Assembly (NCBI GenBank): GCA_963971575.1
Contig: OZ020611.1
Coordinates: 60,731,381 to 60,795,380, forward strand
DNA length: 64,000 bases
From: Liopterus haemorrhoidalis
Lineage: Eukaryota; Arthropoda; Insecta; Coleoptera; Dytiscidae
Direction: 5' to 3'
The first letter of the stretch is position 1, and every line of letters begins with the position of its first letter. Below, in pieces: positions 43,840 to 55,087 of the stretch. Both the position numbers and the translations under genes were made by a program. Under the pieces are notes generated by a model. That model did no database searches. It saw only the letters and a list, made by a program, of their open reading frames with translations, and was not told the origin of the DNA.

Positions 43840-45076
43840 CCAGGTCTACAAGTATGAAATGCGGATTTTTTTCAAACTTGCCGCGCAACCTTAGTGTATA
43901 GTTCAAAGTTCCAACACATATGGCGTTTTGTTAAGTTATCATTAAGTGTCAAATGCGTATAGGCTATAATTTGAAAACTGATCATATAGTTTTGTTTTAC
44001 TGAGTTAAAAATGTCAAATTTTGTGCCAAATAAAGAGCATTCGCGGACAGTACTACTGTTTTGTTTTCGGTTGAAAAAAAATGCTGCTGAATCATAGTGA
44101 TTGCTTCGAGAAGCTTATGGTGAATATGCTCGTGTGAACGATGGTTTCGGCGTTTCAAAACTGGTGACTTTGATCTTACAAACAAAGAACATGGAAAACC
44201 TCCAAAAAATATGAAGATACAAAATTAGAAACATTGCTACAGGAAGACGATAGTCAATCACAAAAACAACTAGCAGAGCAGTTAGGCGTTAGTCAACAAG
44301 CTGTTTCCAATCGCCGACGAGAGATGGGTAAGATCCAGAGAGGCAGATGAAAAAACGCAAAAACACTTGTGAAATTTTGCTTGCACGATACACAAGAAAG
44401 TCTTTTTTGCATCGTATCAACACTGGCGATGAAAAATGGATTAATTTTGCAAATCCCAAACGCAAAAAATCATGGGTGAACCCAGGCTCACCATCCACAT
44501 CAACTGCAAGACCGAATCGTTTTGGCAAAAAGACAGTGCTCTGTATTTGGTGGGACCAAAAGGATGTGGTCTATTATGAATTATTAAAACCTGGTGAAAC
44601 AGTTAATACCCAACGCTGCCAACAACAACTGATCGAATTGAACCATTCGCTGCTCATAAAACGACCAGAATACGAAAGAAGACAGCACAAGGTAATCTTT
44701 TTTCACGATACCGCTCCATTACTTAAGGCAAAAGCAGTTTGCAACACATTGGAGGCACTCAAGTGGGAAGTGCTACCCCATGCCGCTTACTCACCAGACT
44801 TGGCTCCTTCAGATTACCACTTGTTCGCATCGATGGGTCACGCACTTGTCGAGCAGCACTTTTGTTCATATGAAAATGTGAAAGAATGGCTAGATGAATG
44901 GTTTGCGGGGAAAGGGGAAGAGTTCTACAGGCGAGGTATTCACAAATTGCCTGAAAGATGGGAAAAATTTATAACTTCTAATGGAGCATACTTTGAATAA
45001 ATAAACTTTTACTGTTCTTTTGAATTAATGTGTTTTATTTTAAAAAAAAATCCGCATTTCATACTTGTAGACCTGG
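43840..45076 (+). mobile_element. Mariner with perfect 33-bp TIRs
   Basis: The 1,237-bp element has identical 33-bp inverted ends (43840-43872 and 45044-45076), starting CCAGGTCTACAAGTATGAAA. TA duplications lie at 43838-43839 and 45077-45078. Perfect ends indicate a recent insertion, yet the transposase 5' half is broken. Confidence 0.92.
44011..45000 (+). pseudogene. Mariner DD34D transposase, N-terminus broken
   Basis: From the ATG at 44011 the first HTH (around KKNAAES) is cut by TAG-TGA at about 44095. A frameshift near 44130 precedes the second HTH (SQKQLAEQLGVSQQAVSNRR), and another stop follows near 44348. From 44347 to 45000 217 codons are open and hold the catalytic domain: GDEKW (first Asp), WDQ, FFHDTAP (second Asp, where HDNA is usual) and YSPDLAPSDYHLF (third Asp). 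There are 34 residues between the second and third Asp, so this is DD34D. The C-terminus (ERWEKFITSNGAYFE) is complete. Because the N-terminal DNA-binding part is lost, this copy should not transpose itself, but its TIRs could be mobilised in trans. Confidence 0.9.
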
Positions 45077-45177
45077 TAGTTACCGTAGTTAAGTTACATT
45101 TTAATCAACATTTTTTAAACAACGGTGTGGGTAGTTTAAATTTGTGTATTAAGATTATTATCACGTGAGATTTCTAA

Positions 45178-45470
45178 ATGAGTGATTCAGTGGAAGAATA
45201 TTTAGAAGATATTGAAGAAGTGAAGGATATAAATGAGTTTGTGTGAACAAATTTTGTCAGAATTTATATGGACAGGGAAAATCCCTATGATAATTATAGT
45301 GATAACATTTTCCATGAAAAATATCATTTTTCGAAACAGGGAGTTTTTATACACCACCTTGTTGAAAATGAAATTAATCATGTGCCATATAATTGTGCCA
45401 TATGATCTTCATGGATTAGTCAACCTACTATGTCACGTATCATAGTAAAGTTTCAGTTGCGTTGGCTCTA
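45178..45470 (+). pseudogene. PIF/Harbinger transposase N-terminal relic
   Basis: From ATG 45178 the codons give Met-Ser-Asp-Ser-Val-Glu-Glu-Tyr-Leu-Glu-Asp and stop at a TGA near 45246. After a frame change come Asp-Arg-Glu-Asn-Pro-Tyr-Asp-Asn-Tyr and Phe-Ser-Lys-Gln-Gly-Val. Near 45417 Ser-Gln-Pro-Thr-Met-Ser-Arg-Ile follows, the HTH typical of Harbinger transposases. The DDE part is absent or unrecognisable. Confidence 0.6.
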
Positions 45471-45837
45471 AAAAAAAGCTTTTATAAAATTTTCAGTAAT
45501 GCATCAAGAAATGCATTCAAGAAAGGCATGCAAATTAAAATTATGAAACCACTGGGATCAAACCTGGCATTATTGATAAAAACAAAAATATTTTATTTTT
45601 TTATTTGAATGTGGAAGCTGAACACCAAGGCAGACGACCTTCCAGATAAGCAGAATTCCATATAATCCGGAAGATAAAATACTATATTCTCCAAAAATTT
45701 CCAAATATAATGCGTCTTTAGCTTTATATCAAAATTTTCATAATAAATAGAACAAAAAAAATGTTACTAATAATAATATTTTAGTAGTAGAAGACGTTCT
45801 TTTTTAATTTTGCTTTCCATTATCAATATTATTTAAG

Positions 45838-46020
45838 ACTGGCGTAGCGTAGTGGTAACACATGTGCTCTGCGTTGCTAAGGTCTCGGGTTCGAATCCCG
45901 TTCAGGCATAGAATTTTCTAAAAAATAAAAATTATCTTGGCTAATTTCGAAGCAGCAAAGGCAATTAAAAACCAGTGGCGAAGGAAGACCTCCGCTAGAC
46001 TTGCCCTCCCATAAAAAAAA
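45838..46020 (+). mobile_element. tRNA-derived SINE (family 1), plus copy
   Basis: It has an A-box TAGCGTAGTGG (45845-45855) and a B-box GGTTCGAATCC (45888-45898), both matching consensus at tRNA-like spacing. A SINE body follows, also present at 20160-20283, then an A-rich tail. The acceptor stem does not pair, so it is not a tRNA gene. Confidence 0.8.
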
Positions 46021-46480
46021 TAATAAAAAAAGAATACATAATTTTTTTTTTTTTAATTTAAAAAAATATTTAGGTAAATCTTCAAAAATACATCAAATTA
46101 TGTCCTATAGAATTTTTTGTTCAAGGCTTGGTTTACTAGTTACGATTTTTTAAAAATTTTAATGTTTAATAACTTCCGTTTCCGGTTTCGGATTTTAATA
46201 AAAAACCATAGGGTTCTTTCCAATTATTAGGAGAATTTTTGAGTACCAGAACGAACTCTTTAAGTTAAACCGTTTTTGAGTTATCGTGTATACACACAGA
46301 CACACAGACACACAGACACACAGGCACACACACATACGGACGGCACTTCGAAAATAGGTTTTTTGGATTCCCTGGACCATGAAAGGTGGTCATCAGTCAA
46401 AATCTCGACATCGAAAATTTTCGGGATTACAATACTTGCCCCTTATATATTAAGGTCGGGCAAGTAAAAAACCAATCACA
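45960..46480 (+). repeat. Dispersed repeat with short (CACACAGA)n, copy 1
   Basis: It shares long segments with 56326-57175: CCAGTGGCGAAGG, CTAGACTTGCCCTCCC, GTACCAGAACGAACTC, GAGTTATCGTGTATAC, a CACAGA-type tract, ACATACGGACGGCACTTCG and CAATACTTGCCCC. The tract here is short and imperfect. No intact coding frame is present. Confidence 0.75.
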
Positions 46481-46726
46481 AAATATATTTAAAACTCATT
46501 ACGCTTTGAAACTATGTATATGAATCTCAAAATGACAGTTAAGTTTAATTATTTTATTACCAACTCGCACAATTTTCAGCTGTTTTTATTTAAACAGTGT
46601 TTAGTTTAGATATTGTTTAAAAAATAGTTATTATGCTTCTGAATATACAAATAAATTAAACACTGTCTAAACTTTAAACAGTGTTTAATTTAGACAGTGT
46701 TTAATATTTTGTCTCTGAATAGCCCT

Positions 46727-47910
46727 ATTAGTGCTTTATTCCAAACCGTTATTTTTTTTGCTTCCAATTTTTTTAATTTCTATATTTATGTAACGTATGG
46801 AATGAAGGTTTTGTACGTGAATTAACGAACAACATTTTATTTAAAAAAATATTTTATTGCCTTTCAACCATAAATGTATTATGACAAATTCTCTTATTCT
46901 ATACCCCTATTCTATTTACAGAGGCCTCCTCTGTAAATAATATGGATTTAAAGTTAAAAAAAAAAAACTAGTAATGTGCATTAGTATGAACAAGAACAGT
47001 AGACTCAGAATTTTTTATCGAGATAGTTATTTAAAAACGATCAAATTTTCCGATACATTTTTGTGATGTAATTATTATTTTTTAAACGTTACTCATGTGT
47101 CTAATTTCCGAGAGGAGGCAACCGAAAAAAAAAAAATCTCAATAATGTAGATTAGTGGAAACCAAAGTAGCTCAGGGGGAATTATTTACCAGCTTAGTTT
47201 TTTTAAAAATATTGATTTATTTTAAAAAATAATCATTTTTTATAAATTTATTGTGTGATATCAAAAGAAATTTCTTAAGACGTGGATTAAGGAACAGAAA
47301 ATGGTTTTACAAATTTTATTTATTTCAACACGTTTTTTATCTCTATCACTGAAAAAACAAACAAAACAAACTGAAACAATAATGTACATTGCTCTGAACC
47401 AGAAATATACGAAATGAATTTTTGATCAGATTGAGTTATTGATAACATTCCAGTTTTCGTGTTTTTGACAAAATTAATTATTTTATTAATTCATGGCTAA
47501 ATCATGGGTAATAATATGGCCTAGTAATAATATTTTTTATTAGAGTTCTTCTTTTGAAATTAAAAATACAATATATTTTTTTTTTATTTACAGCTGAGAA
47601 TCTACTATTATATTGTACAATTGTGGTATGTATGTTCTATTCAACGTCTGGTGTATCTTCATTTTTCCGGTAACGCGGAGAGAGGAAAATGAACCGCCCT
47701 CTCATCCGGGTGATATTTTTTTAGTGCTTGGGCTTAATTTTTTTTTTCGACAGGGGGTACTGACTAATTTTTATTGATAAAAATCATGCATTTTTTCCTC
47801 GAATCCGTGTCGAATCAAAGTCACCATTGATCGGCACGGACAGGTTTTATCAGACGATAATTCAAAAATATTCTTAATACAAGACGGCCGGTCCAGAATA
47901 TTTACGGCGA
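46727..47910. other. AT-rich stretch, no gene recognised
   Basis: No transposon end, RNA element or protein domain is recognised. Confidence 0.4.
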
Positions 47911-48524
47911 GAATCAAAGTGTTAAATGGTAATAATGGTTCAGGATAGCTTTTTGGACGTGCGAGATAATATTTTGAGGTATCAGAAAACATTTTTCAAA
48001 GAATCTGGGCCATTATTGGAAATATGCTTACAAGATTTCAGAAGGTGACAGCTGTCAAATTTTTTGCATTTTAAAATGGGAGGAGATTTCACATTTTGAA
48101 CGTGTTTCTTGACAGAAGAATACTAATTAAGGATTTAAGGTGAATTAACGATAATGTTTAAGACATTTGCAGGGCGAATTTCCATAAAATAGTGTTAAAA
48201 AAGATTTATAGATATTAAAAATTTCAGGGTTAATCAAAGTGTTAAGTGGTGATAATGGTTCAAGATAGCTTATTTGACGTGCGAGATAATATTTTGAGGC
48301 ATCAGAAAACATTTTTCAAAGAATCTGGGCCATTATTGGAAATATGCTTACAAGATTTCAGAAGGTGACAGTTGTCAAACTTTTTGCATTTTAAAATGGG
48401 ACGAGATTTCACATTTTGAACATATTTCTTGATAGAAGAAAACTAATTAAGTATTTAAGGTGAATTAACGATAAAACTTAAGACATTTGCAGGGGGAATT
48501 TCCATAAAATAGTGTTAAAAAAAG
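47911..48524. repeat. Tandem duplication, 320-bp period
   Basis: Copy 1 is 47911-48230 and copy 2 is 48231-48524. Shared segments include AATCAAAGTGTTAA, GAGATAATATTTTGAGG, CATTTTTCAAAGAATCTGG and GAATTAACGATAA. The copies differ at scattered positions (about 5-8% by eye). No coding function is seen. Confidence 0.85.
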
Positions 48525-48874
48525 ATGAGCGACGAGTTTTATAATCGACAAGTGCGACAAAATTATATTAAAACGAGTCGCGAAGCGACGAGTTTTAACA
48601 ATGTAGGGGAGTAGACCGGCGTAGCCCAGAACAGCGTAGCGGCTGAGGCCTCTAGTCGTATCATATTCTCCGCAAACTATTATACGTCTGGATTTAATCT
48701 GTTGTTTGAATAATTTCATTTTTTATGTTGTTAGGTGAGCAAGGAGAAAAAAAAATATTTATAAAATACTTATAAACTACAGGCTATTCCAAACCTTTAA
48801 GCGAAACTAAATGGAATTTAAATTTTCTTAAGTTGTCATTAGCTAGATTTTTATATATTGAAGTGGGCTTTTGC

Positions 48875-48915
<41 letters not shown>

Positions 48916-48928
48916 TATTTTATTTTAC
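48525..48928. repeat. Palindromic GCGACGAGTTTTA segment and (TA)n
   Basis: At 48526-48600 a GCGACGAGTTTTA motif occurs twice, with an inverted-like TAAAACGAGTCGC between the two. An (TA)16 microsatellite is at 48879-48910. No gene is seen. Confidence 0.5.
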
Positions 48929-49150
48929 ATCGGCCTATTTCTGCAACGAGGCTAATCGCCGATGCCAAGGGGCGAGCTCCTACACCTAGATGAGGGGTGA
49001 ATGATTGCGAAAATGTGAGTAATGTAAACATATTATTCTCGCCCGAATAATATCACCAACGAATGAGGCTCGAACCACCGACCGCCCAGATCAGACTGTT
49101 TCTAACAGTCTAAAACCGCATGACTTAATGCGTTTTAGCTGAATAAAATG
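48929..49150 (-). mobile_element. Possible SINE with tRNA-like B-box
   Basis: The minus strand contains GGTTCGAGCC (about 49069-49078), a good B-box, with a GCATTAAGTCATGCGG segment upstream that could hold a degenerate A-box. The block is richer in GC than its flanks and abuts the (TA)n tract, which may be its tail. No second copy was found. Confidence 0.4.
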
Positions 49151-50400
49151 ATCAAAAGCTTCAATCAATTGGTATAAGTTACTAGATTTGAAAATCTTAT
49201 TCCGTTTAAAGCAAAGAAACTGACTATAAATAACATAGTGAGAAATACGTTTCTGAAATTGAAAAAATGGTTATCCATTTATCCATTTATTTTATTTTAT
49301 CCATTTATCAAAATATTTCTTACTAATTTAATGAAGACTTAGAAATTTTCGAAAATTATTAAAATTCAGTTTAAAAAAATAAATAAATGAAAGATCTTAG
49401 TACTCCAGTAGAAAAAAAATATTCTAGACATCCAACTTTCTGTTGACTCCTTACACTTATTAAATACCTATAAAACCCTGATATGTGTGAAAATTCACAC
49501 GTCACATCGATTGGTAAGCAAATAAGTAGATCAATTGTTAAGCAAACAATAGTTACATAAACAATAGCAAATGTATGTTTTTAATAAATTGTTTAGTCAA
49601 TGACTCAACAATAAGGCATTGCACATAAGTTTTCCCATATGCGCCACTTGTTAGTACCAACTTATAAAATTAAACTAATGAGCGGGAAATTCAAAAGCCT
49701 ATCAATCATTTATGGAACTCTAGGTATATGTTCCCTGTTTTAAAAAAGAATGCACTTCATATTACACATTAATAAAAAAAATGAATAGATGGTTGAAGAA
49801 TAGAATAAAATCGTAAAATCTAGGTGTAAGGTTAAGTGGTAAAGGAACGTGTAAGATATCGTAGTGAAATCTTTCCCCAGAGACGACGGATCAGGACTAA
49901 CGTAAAATACATTTTCAATGTGTTCCACGAGATTACTGAAGCACTACACATGCAACCAAATCAAATACTTCCTTAAAAGTACCAATACCGACTTATATTC
50001 CTTTTTAGTAGATGATCTTCTTCATCTTTTAGTAAATAGAAAAATGTTCAAAATTGAATTACATATTCTATGACAGGAATAAACTGAATTAAAATTAAAG
50101 TAAGCTGAAATAAAAACTGCAACGAGAAAAAACAAGCAAGATATTTCATAACTTTAATATTTGCCAAAGGTAAACGTTTATATTTCTCATCATCACACAA
50201 ACTATTAACCAAATTATTTATTATATTGTGTATTCAGATTTTTTTTTTTTTCAAATATGAGCAGTTAATAAAACTTAAAATTTATATCTATTGTTAGAAA
50301 CCGGATTATTATTGTTTAAAGAAGTATTGGTAGAAATATGAATTATTGACAAAATTGAATATTAACTAGAAGTGTAGATGTTAAATGAAAACTCTTCCTA
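49151..50400. other. AT-rich stretch, no gene recognised
   Basis: There are low-complexity and short AT-rich frames only. Confidence 0.4.
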
Positions 50401-50890
50401 ACATGTTATATTACTCGATTAGCTTTTTTAACCACCTCAACTACGTGCTTAGACCAAGTAAGATCGCTACATACGGTGACTCGTAGATCAACATGTTCGG
50501 ACTAGTGTTTCTGATTTCTCGACATTAGACTTATTTTCTCGAGAATTCTCGAGAAATCTCGAGAAAAATAATTATATAATTATTAGAATATACATCTTTT
50601 TTTAATGTTGGAAATATTGTAGAGGATAAATACATGTTAAAATTATAGTCACCTTTAAAGTACTAAAGTAAAGGTGTCAAGCAAATTTTACATTTCTCGA
50701 GAAATAAAAAATGAGAACTAAAACTTTTTCTCGAGAAATTCTCGAGAAGAATTACTAGTTCGGACACCTTGCTCAATGTTTGCCCACCAATAAAGTAGTC
50801 GAGGCACAGGTTATTGTACCCTTTATGCAGAACCGTACATTTACTGTGGTTTATTTTTTTATTTAGCATATGGATACATTGGTTCCATGA
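50400..50890 (-). pseudogene. LINE RT fragment, split by a MITE
   Basis: On the minus strand, 50860-50760 reads Ile-Asn-His-Ser-Lys-Cys-Thr-Val-Leu-His, then Gly-Gly-Gln-Thr-Leu. After the MITE, 50501-50400 continues with Leu-Arg-Val-Thr-Val-Cys-Ser-Asp-Leu-Thr-Trp-Ser-Lys-His-Val. This is the thumb-side region of LINE reverse transcriptases. Only about 80 codons survive. Confidence 0.55.
50502..50758. mobile_element. CTCGAG-rich MITE in a LINE RT relic
   Basis: A 257-bp unit with ends CTAGTGTTTCT and AGAATTACTAG, flanked by TTCGGA on both sides (50496-50501 and 50759-50764). Several TCTCGAGAA palindromes lie near each end. It separates two parts of one RT coding relic. Superfamily not assigned. 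Confidence 0.65.
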
Positions 50891-50892
50891 CT

Positions 50893-52264
50893 ACTGGGGC
50901 CGTAAGACAATTCGGGCCGTTCACAATTGGGGCTTTTCATAACTGGGGCCGTTCACAATTGGGGCTTTTCATAACTGGGGCCATTAACAACTGGGGCGAT
51001 GGACAATTCGGACCGTACACAATTGGGGCTTTTCACAACTGGGGCTTTTCACAACTGGGGCCATTAACAACTGGGGCTTTTCACAACTGGGGCCATTAAC
51101 AACTGGGGCGATGGACAATTAGGGCCGTTCACAATTGGGGCTTTTGACATCTGGGGCCATAACTATGGGGCCATAGCTAGAGTCTTCTTTTGTTTAAAAT
51201 AAAAAATAATTTTTTTATAAGTTGGCATAAATTAAATTGCGTGTTGTTTTGAAAAAAAATATTTTAATGGTTTGATTAAGTACATTTTGGTGGGAATTAG
51301 AATGAATAAAAAAATTGTATTTTAAAAGTTGCCTTAAGAAAATTTTCGTGATCATTTGATTAAAAATCAATTGTATTTTAAGTTATATTAAGTAAAATTT
51401 GATGCTCTTTTGACTATATATTCCCCGCACTCAGTAAATTCTGAACCAATAGAAAATGTTTATGTACACGTACATTCGAAGATATTCTTCTAATAAAATT
51501 TTTGATCGGCGAGAATCTTAAAGCAGCAAATATTATGAAAATTATGTATTTGAAAATTTAGTCACATTAGAGACATGATAGATATTATCAATTTTTAATT
51601 TTTATTATGTTTATCTAGACAATTTTGCCCGTTTTATATAAACGAGATACATAAAATACCTATCTACAAAAAATACTATGATACATAAAAAAAAAAAAAA
51701 AATAGGAAAATCAAGTAGTCAAATAAAAAATAACTGATTTTCTCGTAGTTGACTCATATTAATAAAATTTAGTTACAAAATATTTACTTCTAAAATTAAA
51801 TACATTTTTTATTTATATAGATTATAATTTTTTTAAATACGTGTATTTAAATTAAGTACATATATTATTTATAAGAGCACTAAATATTACATAACCCTTA
51901 AAATACAATTTCTTTTTAATCAAATGAACACGAAAATTTACTTAAGCCAACTCTTAAAATACAATTTATTCTAATTCCCACCAAAATGTACTTAATCAAA
52001 CCATTAAATATATTTTTTTCAAAAGAACACGCAATTTAATTTATGCCAACTTAAAATAATTATTTTTTATTTTAAACAAAAGAGTTATGGCCCCAGTTGT
52101 CAAAAGCCCCAATTGTGAACGCCCCGAATTGTCCATAGCCCCAGTTGTTAATGGCCCCAGTTGTGAAAAGCCCCTATTGTATACGGCCCGAATTGTCCAT
52201 CGCCCCAGTTGCTAATGGCCCCAGTTGTGAATAGCCCCAATTGTGAACGGCCCCAGTTGTCTGG
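50893..52264. mobile_element. Foldback-type element with 16-bp repeat arrays in its arms
   Basis: Left arm 50896-51415 and right arm about 51868-52262 are inverted copies (about 85% identical by eye). The outer part of each arm is an array of a 16-bp unit of form GGGGCYNTTMACAAYT: about 17 units on the left (50896-51166) and about 11 on the right. The inner part is unique AT-rich sequence matching between arms over some 200 bp. The 450-bp centre has no coding frame. Flanks GGTTCCATG and GGTTACCGG may be a decayed 9-bp target duplication. It interrupts LINE-derived sequence. Confidence 0.75.
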
Positions 52265-52335
52265 TTACCGGATACATTTGTGCAAGTATATAGATACATT
52301 AACAAAAAATAAATGAAAATAAAAGAAACATAAAA

Positions 52336-53870
52336 TTAACAAAAATACAAAATAATAATAAAAAATCCATTGCACGAGGATTTGGACGATATTTGGACGT
52401 CAAGGGTAGGTAGCCCGGTCAGAATCTCATGTAGGATGGTAATGAAATCCTTCTTTTTGGCAGGATAATCTCGAAGAGGGCATTCGAATGAAATGTGCTG
52501 CACTGTTTGGTTTGGAGCGCCGCAATCACAATTCGGCGAGGAAGTCGGCAGCACATCTACCGTGGTTGGTACGAATGCGGTTAATGGTGGACCAAAGATG
52601 TCGTGGTAGGTCGAACCCAGGTGGTTAACATTTAGAAGGCATCAACGCCTGTCATTCTAATGGTGCATTTGTTAGCCAGAAGTCCATCCGTATAATCAAT
52701 CTATCCGAATGTAATCCTGACTGTAGGCTATTACTCGTCACTGATGGATGTCGAGATTTAAGCCTAGGGCGAAATGGTTTGAGATCTGCGTGAATAGGCA
52801 GGTTTGCGTTTGTGATGCGTTTCCTGTATTCTCGAGCACATGCAGCCTGGCGGCGGAACGGAGGGGAGCAATATAGCACAACGTCGGTATTAATAAGCCT
52901 CATTGCTCTGTTTAACTGCACGTCGATCTTGCTAGCATGAGTGCTGTTAAGCCATACTGAGGCGCAATACTCGGCCGTTGAGAAAACTATAGCAAAAGCA
53001 GCTGTGTGCAGTACCGAAGCTGACGCTCCACAAGTAAAGCCAGCAAGTTTTTGTAGTAGGTTATTCCGGGTTAATTGGTCGAGTTATTCATGGTTATTCC
53101 GGAGCTCGCGGTTTAATTTAATTGACAGAGTAGTGTTTGCCATTTTGTTGTTTAAATGAAAACACGATACTTCCATTTTTGCCAAACTTGGGCAAAGCCT
53201 CCCATTTTCAAACTATTAACTTAGAATTTCTAAGTCTTTAGTTAGAATCTCTTCAGTCAATGTTATACTTTGTGATTGGTTGGCGAGAGCAATGTCATCT
53301 GTATAAGCAAATTTCCTAGATGAAGTTTCCGGTATGTCATGGATATATAAATTGAAAAACAGCGGAACTTATACTGATCCTTGTGGAAGGTCGTCCGATA
53401 GAATAATAATTCTGCTTTCCGAATTGTTTAACGATACTGTAAGCATGTGGTAGTTCAGGAAGTTATTTATGAGTCTGGGGAATTGTTTACATGGGATAAC
53501 TTGGAGAAGCTTGTAAATAAGTCCTTTTCTCAACACAACTGACGTTTTTAATTTTTCTTGAAAACCTGATTCAATGTAGGTTGTAAAGGCTAAGACTTGG
53601 TCCTCGCAACTAAGACCTGTTCTGAAACCGGCTTGTTCAGGTGGAATTATTTTATTAACACCCGAAGAAATTCTAGTATAGAAAAGCCGTTCCATTCACT
53701 TCAACGTACAGCTAAGGAGTGCAATTGGCCGGTAGTTTTCTGGCTTGTCTGCTGGTTTACCTGGTTTGGGTAGCGCTAAGATTTTAGTTTTCCTGAATTC
53801 TTTAGGTATAACTCCTGTGTTGATAATGGTTTTGTTAATAATTGTGGGCTGTTATTGTTGGTAATATTAA
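52336..53870 (-). pseudogene. LINE reverse transcriptase relic
   Basis: On the minus strand, from 53850 downward: Lys-Ile-Leu-Ala-Leu-Pro-Lys-Pro-Gly-Lys with YRPIALLSC, then EQAGFR, then LPQGSV (near 53370), then FAYTDD at 53311-53294, where the usual YADD Ala is Thr. A C-terminal Cys-Asp-Cys-Gly-Ala-Pro with His and Cys ligands lies at about 52530-52470. The frame is broken by stops between 53690 and 52340, and the segment holding the LDLxxAxD box is damaged. The RT type resembles Jockey/I-group elements. It is non-functional. Its 3' end lies toward 52290, where the foldback element is inserted. Confidence 0.7.
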
Positions 53871-54940
53871 CCTTGTATGATCAGGTATTCATTAAGTATT
53901 AAATACTCCAGGATGAACCGAAACTTAAACTGATTGTAAAATATCGGACCTTATCATTTCCGAATTGATATCTAGAAATCGAACTAGCGTCCTTGTGCTT
54001 TGATGCAAACTTCATACCACGGAGTCACCGCAACTCAATTACCCTACAATATCTATAGGTTATGTTGCAGGTGAGGAATTCTAGTACTGTATTTGACCAA
54101 TAGTTTTGTTGCGAATCTTTATCTTCGTTTTAATTGTGTATTTTCAAACAAAAATCAACATCTTCGTTTTTCTTTTCAATATAACTGTAATATTTGCATA
54201 TAATATATGTAAAAAACATGATTTATATTTTAAAGATAATATTTTGGAGTGAAGTATAATATTTGTGTATAAAATAAATGATAAAAGAACATATTTATTG
54301 TTAAAACAATTCTGTGAAATAATCTGAAGCACGCACATGTATCTATGAACATTGCGTAAGATACCAGAAAGGTTTACTTAGGCCTCTTGTTTATTTAGGT
54401 CTCGTTTTCCTACATTCAGATATCCTTACTGAAGGATCACACCTGTCAATGAATTTCGAAATCTATATTTAATATACCAATAACAATCCTCTATGCTCCT
54501 TGCTTCCAAAATTCTGGTTTTATAAATTATTTACTATAATTTATAGCAATATATAAGCGCTAAAATATTATTTACTTTGCAATCCTAACTATACCATTAT
54601 GATTTAACTAAAGTTCGATTATCCAGAGAAGTCCAGTCAAGGTCATATGAGTGAAATAATAATTAACGTAATGAACGTGTTTCTCTCTCACTCACATTGG
54701 CAAAAAGGTAAGAGAAATAATAATAAAGCATGTCAAAAAAAATGTTTATCGGTCCAGTATAGCTACGACAAACGTACTAATACATACAAACGTGTACTAT
54801 AAGTTATGCCACCTCAGAGTTTGTCTGAGCTTACTAATGTTTTCTAGTGTCATTCGTACAAAACCATTATTATTTTGCTATTTATTTAATAGCGATTTTC
54901 ATTAAATCTGTCCTTTTCAGAACAATATTTGTATTTGAAA
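53871..54940. other. AT-rich stretch, no gene recognised
   Basis: No domain or transposon end is recognised. The last 300 bases before 54968 include an ATTGGC motif (inverted CCAAT core) that could belong to an upstream region of the exon-like segment. Confidence 0.35.
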
Positions 54941-54967
54941 TAATAGTTTTTTTTTTTTGAAAATAAG

Positions 54968-55087
54968 ATGAATAAAAACGGAAAAACGTTAAGAAACCAG
55001 TCTCATGAACTGGCTTATAACTTAGACGAATATTTTCTACGGGAGGAAGAAAAGAGTGGACCTTTGTTAACCATCCAGTTCAGCAGG
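54968..55087 (+). other. Candidate first exon with splice donor
   Basis: ATG at 54968 opens 39 codons (NKNGKTLRNQSHELAYNLDE and onward), followed by CAGCAG then GTAAATA, a plausible 5' splice site. By recall, short first exons with a Lys-Thr-Leu-Arg-x-Gln start occur in multicopy insect genes, some of them transposon-related. No downstream exon was found, so the call is tentative. Confidence 0.3.

Larger units (their letters stand above)
43661..46726 (+). mobile_element. PIF/Harbinger relic with nested insertions
   Basis: Inverted ends AGGGCTATTCAGAGAC (43661) and GTCTCTGAATAGCCCT (to 46726) are perfect over 16 bp. Both subterminal regions repeat AAACAGTGTTTAA-type motifs. A Harbinger-like N-terminal protein relic lies inside. 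The 3-bp flanks (GTA, TTA) are not identical, so the target duplication is doubtful. A mariner (43840-45076) and a family-1 SINE with repeat sequence (45838-46480) sit inside. Confidence 0.65.

Noticed and set aside
45841..45912. tRNA gene
   Set aside because: The A- and B-boxes are good but the acceptor stem does not pair and a SINE body follows; another copy exists at 20.2 kb.
50887..51099. 70-codon open frame with repeating GAFHNWG-like motif
   Set aside because: It is the translation of the 16-bp array; the unit length is not a multiple of three and the right arm lacks a matching frame.
50896..51180. CRISPR-like array
   Set aside because: The units are contiguous 16-mers without unique spacers, in a clearly eukaryotic repeat setting.
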